Source: DAHVFK01 sp963755395
GTDB taxonomy: Bacteria; Pseudomonadota; Gammaproteobacteria; Burkholderiales; SG8-39
Assembly: GCA_963755395.1 (NCBI GenBank)
Contig: CAVWJJ010000003.1
Span: forward strand, 186,001 to 250,000
Length of the DNA: 64,000 nt
Direction: 5' to 3'
Below, piece after piece: positions 58,199 to 64,000 of this stretch. The notes under the pieces were generated by a model. That model did not search any database. It saw only the letters and a program-made list of their open reading frames with translations, and was not told where the DNA came from. The stretch's first letter is position 1. Every line of letters begins with the position of its first letter. Both the position numbers and the translations under genes were made by a program.

Positions 58199-60235
58199 TC
58201 AGTGAAACTTGTAGTAGTACGATACGCCGACGAAATTGACCTTCTGGTTCGGATTCTGCAGCACCGTGGTGCCGTCGGCAGTGCCGTAGATCCAGTTCGC
58301 CCAGGTCCAGTCGTCGCTCCTGTAGTTGTCGTAGGTGTAGTCGAGCCGGACACCGGACTGGCGGTTGAGCGCGTACTTGCCGTATAGCCTTAATGTCGTG
58401 ACCTTGGTCGTGATGTCATTAAGAGGCGCCGCCGCCGTCGATCCTGCGAGCACTGCCAGATGGTACTCGTCCCGCACTTTCGAGTCGGTCAGATCTGCAC
58501 CGACGTCGATCTTTGAGGTCAGCTTTCCGCGCAGCCCGAGGCCATAGCTGTCCGCGATGTTGCGCAGGTCAGAGCTGAAGATCGGAGCCGGCAGCGCGCA
58601 GGTATTCGGCGTCACATTGGATTCAGAGCATGTCGCCTGGTCAAGCCGGTCCTCGTTGTGAGAGTACCAGGCGCTGCCGCTCACCCGTTCCGTGAACGTG
58701 TAGGCAGCATCCACTGAATAGGCATCGGCCTTGCCGTTCTGTGGCCCCAGGTTGTAGCCGACGATGTTGCGGCTGCCGTAGGTGTCGTGCGACGCGTCGG
58801 CGCGGAAATTCAACGTCAGCTGATCCGTCGCCATCCAGTTCACCGTAACCCTGCCGGTATCGCGGTCGCGGTCCGCCATGTAGATCGGTGCGATCAGATT
58901 CCCGTCGGGAGTATTGCTGTACAACCAGTCGGACCCGCCGCGCCTGCTATGCAGCAACGCAACCGCGCCGGTGACCGTTTCCGACACGGCCCGGCGTACC
59001 TCTACCCGAGCCGTCGTCTCGTCCACTCTCTCGCGGTAATTGACGATCGTGTCATCGGGAACCTCGCGCTTCTTCTGATCGTAAGTAATATCGCCGGTGA
59101 GGCGGAAGCCCATGGGCAGCGAGTAATTCCCGACGACCGTTGCTGTCGTGTGTTTAAACGAGCGCGGCTGATAGCCTTCCGGGGCCGTGGCAAAGAGAAC
59201 GGTTTGCGGCGTTTTATCGTCCCGATCCTCGTAACGCAGATCCGCGCGCCAGTTGAACATTTGCGTGGCTCGGCCGGCAAGGCCCGCCTGGAGCAGCGTC
59301 GTATCGACTAGGCCGCCCAGACTCCCTTGCGTGACCCCCGGAGGAGCAGGAGCGGCCCAGGCGGCGTCTTGCGTCGCCCTGGCATAGGAAACCTTGAACG
59401 TGCCGCGCGTTGCTTCGGTGAAGTTGTACCCGCCGTTGACGTAGAACTGGTGCGACTGGTTGTCCGGGTCCAGGCCGTAGGCCGAGAAGATGTTAGTGAC
59501 GGGGTTTGTGACGTTGAGCACCGAATTCTTGTTATTGAACATGCTGCCGTAGTAACCGGCACGAATCTGGTACCGCGCCGTGCTGTAATCCGCCGTGACA
59601 TCGATCTGTTGCGTCGTCTGGTCGATTGGCTTGACCAGGAAGCGCGGTGGCACGCTGAAATATCCCGTGCCCCACAACTGCGTTCCATCCTTCTCCTCGT
59701 TGCGATACGTCACTTTGACGTCCCACTGATAGAGCGCTTTCTGCAGCCCGAGCGTCCATCGATCCCGCTTGGTACTGAGCTGATAGTCGGTGCCGGCTCC
59801 CGGAGTGATCGGCGCGTATGTCTCGGTCGTGGTGCCTATCCCCTGCAGGCCGGTATTGACGGTGAACGGCTCGTAGCGGGTGATGCGCGAATAATCGACG
59901 GAGTAGCCCCAGTCGCCCTGGCGCGTCTGCTCGAGGTGCAGGTCCGGATCCTTGTAGCCCAGGTTGCGGCCCTGCAGCTTGAACCAGGTGCCGGTACTGT
60001 CGTCGCGCTTGATCAGGCTGAAGTCGACGATTCCGTAGGCGCCCTTGTCGGTCAACCCGTTGTACTCGCCAAAGCGCTGGTTGTCCTTATCCACGTAGGC
60101 CGCCCCGACGTCGATGCTGCTCTGGGGCGTGGTCAGCTGCGCGGCGTCGTCCTGCGCCATCGCGGAGCCAAAGGCGAGCAGCAGCGCGGCCGCCACCGCC
60201 GTCCGGGTGAGCGGATCTTTTCTGGATGCTTTCAT
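58199..60235 (-). CDS. MtrB/PioB-family decaheme-associated outer-membrane beta-barrel (module 2)
   Basis: 678 residues, intact. Signal peptide ending near SAMAQDD, then the barrel repeats described for module 1: RFGEYNGLTDK, GDWGYSVDYSRITRYEPFTV, YRNEEKDGTQLW, RAGYYGSMFNNK, SYARATQDAAW, LRYEDRDDKTP. It is shorter than the module 1 barrel and clearly diverged, so the duplication is not recent. No N-terminal CxxC; two Cys flank a loop (ATCSESNVTPNTCALP). It starts 22 bp after the module 2 decaheme gene. Confidence 0.88.
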   Translation of the reverse strand: MKASRKDPLTRTAVAAALLLAFGSAMAQDDAAQLTTPQSSIDVGAAYVDKDNQRFGEYNGLTDKGAYGIVDFSLIKRDDSTGTWFKLQGRNLGYKDPDLHLEQTRQGDWGYSVDYSRITRYEPFTVNTGLQGIGTTTETYAPITPGAGTDYQLSTKRDRWTLGLQKALYQWDVKVTYRNEEKDGTQLWGTGYFSVPPRFLVKPIDQTTQQIDVTADYSTARYQIRAGYYGSMFNNKNSVLNVTNPVTNIFSAYGLDPDNQSHQFYVNGGYNFTEATRGTFKVSYARATQDAAWAAPAPPGVTQGSLGGLVDTTLLQAGLAGRATQMFNWRADLRYEDRDDKTPQTVLFATAPEGYQPRSFKHTTATVVGNYSLPMGFRLTGDITYDQKKREVPDDTIVNYRERVDETTARVEVRRAVSETVTGAVALLHSRRGGSDWLYSNTPDGNLIAPIYMADRDRDTGRVTVNWMATDQLTLNFRADASHDTYGSRNIVGYNLGPQNGKADAYSVDAAYTFTERVSGSAWYSHNEDRLDQATCSESNVTPNTCALPAPIFSSDLRNIADSYGLGLRGKLTSKIDVGADLTDSKVRDEYHLAVLAGSTAAAPLNDITTKVTTLRLYGKYALNRQSGVRLDYTYDNYRSDDWTWANWIYGTADGTTVLQNPNQKVNFVGVSYYYKFH

Positions 60236-60257
60236 GTTCGTTCCCCCTGAGAACTCG

Positions 60258-61217
60258 TCAGTGACGGAGGCGATTGTTGGATTCCGTCGGCATATTGCTG
60301 CCGTGGATTTCGGCGTGGCAGTTCATGCAGCCGCGCGCAAAAATCACGGACTGGGCCGTAGCCGGGTTCACGCCTGGGAGGATCGGCGTGCCGTCCGGAT
60401 AGGTGCCCGGGTGCCGCTGCGGCTCATGGCACGACTGGCACAGGAACGGCGGCCGCTCCTTGAGCAGGCTCGGGTTGGTCGTGCCGTGCGGGTCGTGGCA
60501 GAGCGTGCAGTCCTCCTGCACCGGTTCGTGAGAATGGAGGAACGGCCCGCGCTTCTCCATGTGGCAGGTGTAGCAGGTGTCGTTCACGTTATCGCGCCGG
60601 AGCAGGTGCGGCCCCGCGGTGCCGTGCGGATTGTGGCAGTCGGAGCAGACGACCTTGCCCTCGTCAATCGGATGGCGCGACGGGCGCCTCATTTCCGCGC
60701 GCTGGGTCTTGTGGCAGGTGAAGCAGACTTCGGTCTGCGTCATGCGGTCGCGCACAGCGTCGTGCGCCGTGTGAATCTTGTGGCACGAGGTGCACGCCAC
60801 CTCGTTATTCTGGTGCGGACTGCGCATCCAGTTGATGCGCTCGCCGCCCTGGTGACAGGTGAGGCAGGCCTTGTTGCGTTCCGCGATCGGCGTGGTGGAC
60901 TTCTTGTCGAAGGTGCGGTCGGGCATGCCGTCGCCGTTGCGGTGCTTGAGGCTCTCGCCATGGCAGCTGGTGCAGGTCGGCGTGCGCAGATCGGCCGTGG
61001 TGCCCATCGTCGTCTTGCCGATCTCGAGCACGTGCGGCGTCATCTCTGCAGTGTGGCACTGCGTGCAGACCGCGTCGCCGCGCAGCACGAGGTCATTGGC
61101 CGACTTCGTCGGCCCGCCCTGCGGCTCGGCGGCGGACGCAGGAGCGCTCGCGCCCAGGAATCCGGTCGCGGCCACCGCCACGGCCAGCCCGAGCAGATAC
61201 CGTCGAAGTTCACTCAT
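60258..61217 (-). CDS. periplasmic decaheme c-type cytochrome, MtrA/DmsE family (module 2)
   Basis: 319 residues, intact, with ten CxxCH motifs (CTQCH, CTSCH, CLTCH, CTSCH, CFTCH, CSDCH, CYTCH, CTLCH, CQSCH, CMNCH). The signal peptide MSELRRYLLGLAVAVAATGF and much of the N-terminal half nearly match the module 1 cytochrome; the two differ most after heme 8, where this one has PQRHPGTYPDGTPILPG. GAGGGAGA precedes the ATG. The FNR box upstream gives a leader of about 120 nt. Confidence 0.92.
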   Translation of the reverse strand: MSELRRYLLGLAVAVAATGFLGASAPASAAEPQGGPTKSANDLVLRGDAVCTQCHTAEMTPHVLEIGKTTMGTTADLRTPTCTSCHGESLKHRNGDGMPDRTFDKKSTTPIAERNKACLTCHQGGERINWMRSPHQNNEVACTSCHKIHTAHDAVRDRMTQTEVCFTCHKTQRAEMRRPSRHPIDEGKVVCSDCHNPHGTAGPHLLRRDNVNDTCYTCHMEKRGPFLHSHEPVQEDCTLCHDPHGTTNPSLLKERPPFLCQSCHEPQRHPGTYPDGTPILPGVNPATAQSVIFARGCMNCHAEIHGSNMPTESNNRLRH

Positions 61218-61367
61218 CGCTCGATCTCCCTCGTTGTTGTTCCGAACCCGTCACACCGTGGCGCGTGCCGCAGCGGTTACCGGCGGTCTTGTATCTCCCC
61301 TCTTGCAGCTTGGCCACATTGTTGAGAACTGTTTGAAACAAACTTAAGTCTTGCGTCAAGGCGCCGC

Positions 61368-61381
61368 TTTGATGTGCATCA
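61368..61381. promoter_or_regulatory. perfect FNR box between decaheme module 2 and the divergent regulator
   Basis: TTGAT-GTGC-ATCAA (extended TTTGAT...ATCAAA) is an exact consensus match. It is 151 bp upstream of the module 2 decaheme ATG and about 130 bp upstream of the regulator start. The -10-like hexamer on the minus strand (around 61340-61346, TAAGTT) is weaker than at module 1. Confidence 0.78.
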
Positions 61382-61417
61382 AATCAGGTGCTTTAGTGCC
61401 AAAAGACGGTATTGCCG

Positions 61418-61431
61418 TTTGACGCAAGTCA
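61418..61431. promoter_or_regulatory. imperfect FNR/DNR-like box before the regulator gene
   Basis: TTGAC-GCAA-GTCAT is a 9-of-10 palindrome related to the hydrogenase box. About 80 bp before the regulator start it could serve autoregulation. Confidence 0.4.
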
Positions 61432-61510
61432 TGTTCGGTCTCGGGGGAACGATCACCATTGTTGCAGTGCAACGGGAACCCTTCAGCGTAACGTCGAGCG
61501 AGTGACTCAA

Positions 61511-62203
61511 ATGCTTTGCCGGACCACAGTTCCGATGGAAGAACTTCTTTCGAAGCTGCCTCTATTCAAAGGCTTGGCGGGTGAGGAGCTCGAGCGGATC
61601 AGGTTGGAAGTGGAGCAGATGGAGCTGCCCCGCGGCACGACCCTCTACCGTCCCGGCGAGCCTTGCAGCGGCATCCATCTGGTGGTTTCGGGTCACGTGA
61701 AGGTCTGCGTCGGCACGGCCGACGGCGCCGAAAAGGTGGTGGAGTTGGCCGGACCGGGGCAGACCTTGGGCGAAACAGCCGTATTCCTCGACCGGCCACA
61801 CAAGACCTCGGCCGAAACCCTGTCCGATTGCTGCCTGCTGCATATCGCGAAGGACAAGGTATTTGCCGCGGTGCGCAATCACCCCGGATTCGCGCAGCGC
61901 ATCATCGCCGGCCTGAGCCATCGCCTGGACCGCTTCATCAGCGACCTGGAAAGCCTCACCCTGCACAGCGGGACCGAGCGCGTGGTCGCCTACCTGCTGA
62001 GCCGCCTCGACGGCGAAGAGCGTCGCCCGCACGTTGGCGTCACGCTGCCGGCGAGCAAGGGGGTCATCGCGTCGCGGCTCAACCTCACGCAAGAGCACTT
62101 CTCGCGCATCCTGCACGACCTCACCGCGATCAACCTGATCCGCGTCGACGGGCGCTACATCACCATCCCGGACATCGCCCAGCTGCGCGCGCGCGCCGCC
62201 TAG
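61511..62203 (+). CDS. Crp/Fnr-family transcriptional regulator
   Basis: 230 residues from the ATG at 61511 (alternatives at 61412 and 61535; no strong ribosome site decides). N-terminal sensor barrel: LPLFKGLAGEELERIRLEVE, GEPCSGIHLVVSGHVKVCVG, GQTLGETAVFLDRPHKTSAE. C-terminal winged helix: SKGVIASRLNLTQEHFSRIL, whose EHFSR fits the E-x-x-S-R DNA-contact pattern of FNR, not the R-E-x3-R of CRP. The four-cysteine [4Fe-4S] arrangement of FNR is absent, so a DNR/NnrR-like or other ligand mode is likelier. Divergent from decaheme module 2; its stop is 4 bp from that of pstB. Confidence 0.88.
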   Translation: MLCRTTVPMEELLSKLPLFKGLAGEELERIRLEVEQMELPRGTTLYRPGEPCSGIHLVVSGHVKVCVGTADGAEKVVELAGPGQTLGETAVFLDRPHKTSAETLSDCCLLHIAKDKVFAAVRNHPGFAQRIIAGLSHRLDRFISDLESLTLHSGTERVVAYLLSRLDGEERRPHVGVTLPASKGVIASRLNLTQEHFSRILHDLTAINLIRVDGRYITIPDIAQLRARAA

Positions 62204-62207
62204 CGGC

Positions 62208-63039
62208 TCAGCCGAAGCGGCCGGTGATGTAGTCCTCGGTCGCCTTCTGCTTGGGCTTGATGAAGATCGTGTCGGTCACGTCGAACTCGATCAGCTCGCC
62301 CAGGTACATGTAGGCGGTGTAGTCCGACACGCGCGCCGCCTGCTGCATGTTGTGGGTCACGATGGCGATGGTGAAATCGCGCTTGAGCTCGTCGACCAGC
62401 TCCTCGATCTTGGCGGTGGAGATCGGGTCGAGCGCCGAGGTCGGCTCGTCCAGCAGCAGGATCTCGGGTTTGACCGCGATCCCGCGCGCGATGCACAGCC
62501 GCTGCTGCTGCCCGCCCGAAAGGCTGTGGCCGCTCTGGCCGAGGATGTCCTTGACCTCCTCCCACAGCGCGGCCTTGCGCAGCGCCCATTCGACTCGCTC
62601 GTCCATGTCGCGCTTCTTCAGGTTCTCGAACAAGCGCACGCCGAAGGCGATGTTGTCGTAGATCGACATCGGGAAAGGCGTCGGCTTCTGGAACACCATG
62701 CCGATCTTGGCCCGGATCAGCGACACGTCGCGCTTGACCGTGAGCAGGTTCTCGCCATCCATGACGAGCTCGCCCTCGGCGCGCTGGTCCGGGTAGAGCG
62801 AGTACATGCGGTTGAAGATGCGCAGCAGCGTCGACTTGCCGCAGCCGGACGGCCCGATGAACGCGGTCACCCGGCGCTCGGGGATGTCGAGCGTGATGTG
62901 ACTTCAGCGCATGGTAGCTGCCGTAGTAGAAATCCAGATTGCGCACGATGAGCTTCGGCCTCGCCTCGCCGGCCTGCTCGGATCGCGCGGCGACCTCGAT
63001 CCGGGGCGGCTGGGTGCGGGCGGTGACGGAGGATTCCAT
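62208..63039 (-). CDS. pstB: phosphate ABC transporter ATP-binding protein PstB (one frameshift)
   Basis: About 277 codons starting MESSVTARTQPPRIEVAA at 63039. RNLDFYYGSYHALK precedes one indel near 62898; the rest is intact: Walker A GPSGCGKSTLLR, NRMYSLYPDQRAEGELVMDG, MVFQKPTPFPMSIYDNIAFG, signature LSGGQQQRLCIAR, LLLDEPTSALDP, VTHNMQQAARVSDY. It energises high-affinity phosphate import. Confidence 0.94.
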
Positions 63040-63052
63040 GGCTGGCCTTGCC

Positions 63053-63911
63053 TCAGGTCGTTCTCTTGAACAGCACGCGCGCCAGAATGTTCAGCAGCAG
63101 GACCGCGAGCGTGATAAGCGTGGCGCCGCCCCATGCCAGCCGCTGCCAGTCCTGGTAGGGGCTCATCGCGAACTGGAAGATGACCACCGGCAGGTTCGCA
63201 ACCGGGGCGTTCATGTTCAGCGACCAGAACTGGTTGTTGAGCGCGGTGAACAGCAACGGCGCGGTCTCTCCGCTCATGCGCGCCACGGCGAGCAGGATGC
63301 CGGTCAGGATCCCCGTGCGCGCCGCGCGGTAGGTGACGAACAGGATCATCTTCCACTGCGGGCAGCCGAGCGCCGCGGTCGCCTCGCGCAGGCTGCCCGG
63401 CACCAGCTTGAGCATGTCGTCGGTGGTGCGCACCACCACCGGAATCACCAGCAGGCCGAGCGCGAATGCGCCCGCCCAGCCCGAGAAATGCTTCACCTGC
63501 GCGACGTAGACCGAGTAGACGAACAGTCCGATCACGATCGAAGGCGCCGACAGCAGCACGTCGTTCAGGAACCGGGTCGCCGAAGCGAGCCAGCTCTTGC
63601 TGGCCGTACTCGGCCAGGTAGGTGCCTGCCATCACGCCCACCGGCGTGCCGATCAGAGTGCCGGTCACGACCATCGCCAGGCTGCCTGCGATGGCGTTCG
63701 CCAGCCCGCCGTCGGCACCCGGCGGCGGGGTCATCTTGTAGTACAGCGCGGCGTGCAGCAGCGCGGTGCCGCCCTCGAACAGCAGCGTCGCCAGGATCCA
63801 GGCCAGCCAGAACAGGCCGAAGCTCAGCGCCACGGCGGATACCGACAGCATGATCACGTTCTTGCGCTTGCGCGCGGCGTACAGAGGGTTGGATGCCGTG
63901 ATGTAGCTCAT
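63053..63911 (-). CDS. pstA: phosphate ABC transporter permease PstA (one frameshift)
   Basis: About 286 codons starting MSYITASNPLYAARKRKNVI at 63911. MAGTYLAEYGQQ is followed by an indel near 63590, then LLSAPSIVIGLFVYSVYVAQ, GSLREATAALGCPQWKMILF (the EAA-like loop), ILLAVARMSGETAPLLFTAL and the C-terminal RVLFKRTT. Membrane subunit of the Pst system. It ends 13 bp before pstB. Confidence 0.92.
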
Positions 63912-63921
63912 CGGGCTCGGC

Positions 63922-64000
63922 CTAGGTTCGCGCGCCTTCCTGGCGCGACAGGCGCATGAGCATGAACTTAGACAAGGCCAGTACCACCGTGGTGATCACG
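63922..64000 (-). CDS. pstC: phosphate ABC transporter permease PstC (C-terminal 25 residues only)
   Basis: The window ends inside this gene. The readable C-terminus is VITTVVLALSKFMLMRLSRQ followed by EGART and TAG (63922-63924), like the last helix and basic tail of PstC. It lies 10 bp before pstA, the usual order pstC-pstA-pstB. Confidence 0.75.
   Translation of the reverse strand, partial: VITTVVLALSKFMLMRLSRQEGART

Overview
This is a GC-rich chromosomal window that looks betaproteobacterial. The strongest taxonomic cue is the order tpiA - secG - tRNA-Leu(GAG) - nuoABCDEFGHIJKLMN - Nudix hydrolase, which is typical of Burkholderiales and Rhodocyclales. Nearly everything from 6.3 kb onward lies on the minus strand, so the biological reading order runs from right to left.

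Layout, left to right. 0-5 kb holds a DUF1501/DUF1800 secreted protein pair, a two-gene ABC exporter, a small membrane protein and a secreted thermonuclease-fold protein. 5.5-6.3 kb holds a receiver-domain protein. 6.3-14.2 kb is one operon: outer-membrane factor, membrane-fusion protein, RND pump, response regulator and histidine kinase. 14.3-16.3 kb holds an enoyl-CoA hydratase family enzyme and a DUF21/CBS membrane protein. 16.3-26.2 kb is a complete cytoplasmic bidirectional (group 3b-like) [NiFe] hydrogenase operon: beta subunit, a cyclic-nucleotide-binding-domain protein, gamma, delta and alpha subunits, maturation protease, a HypA-like protein without zinc motifs, and hypF, hypC, hypD, hypE. 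hypB is not in the window. 26.8-41.3 kb is the full 14-gene complex I operon. 41.3-42.6 kb holds tRNA-Leu, secG and tpiA. 42.7-47.4 kb holds an Escherichia-type quinol:fumarate reductase (frdABCD) followed by a UbiE-like methyltransferase and an unknown helical protein. 47.5-54.4 kb is a complete System I cytochrome c maturation operon, ccmABCDEFGHI. 54.5-61.2 kb holds two tandem modules, each a decaheme MtrA/DmsE-type cytochrome plus an MtrB/PioB-type outer-membrane barrel, each ending in a good intrinsic terminator. 61.5-62.2 kb is a divergent Crp/Fnr-family regulator. 62.2-64 kb is the end of a pst phosphate transporter operon (pstC partial, pstA, pstB).

How it fits together. FNR-type palindromes (TTGAT-N4-ATCAA or close variants) lie upstream of both decaheme modules, the frd operon and the hydrogenase operon, and a weaker one lies before the regulator gene. 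At frd and at decaheme module 1 a -10-like hexamer lies about 32 bp from the box centre, as at a class II FNR promoter. The regulator carries the E-x-x-S-R recognition pattern of FNR. I infer a local anoxic-respiration regulon: hydrogenase and complex I for electron input, fumarate reductase and trans-outer-membrane multiheme conduits for electron disposal (or, in reverse, uptake), and ccm to mature the cytochromes.

Data quality. Many textbook housekeeping genes (nuo, hyp, RND pump, ccmC/E/F, pstA/B) are split by single-base indels, in patches (about 6.3-14.2, 15.7, 16.3-20.5, 23.0-24.6, 25.6, 26.8-41.1, 49.7-52.8, 62.9 and 63.6 kb), while other stretches (20.5-23.0, 41.2-49.7, 53.1-62.8 kb) are clean. 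I read these as assembly or polishing errors, not pseudogenes, and give whole-gene extents for the affected genes.
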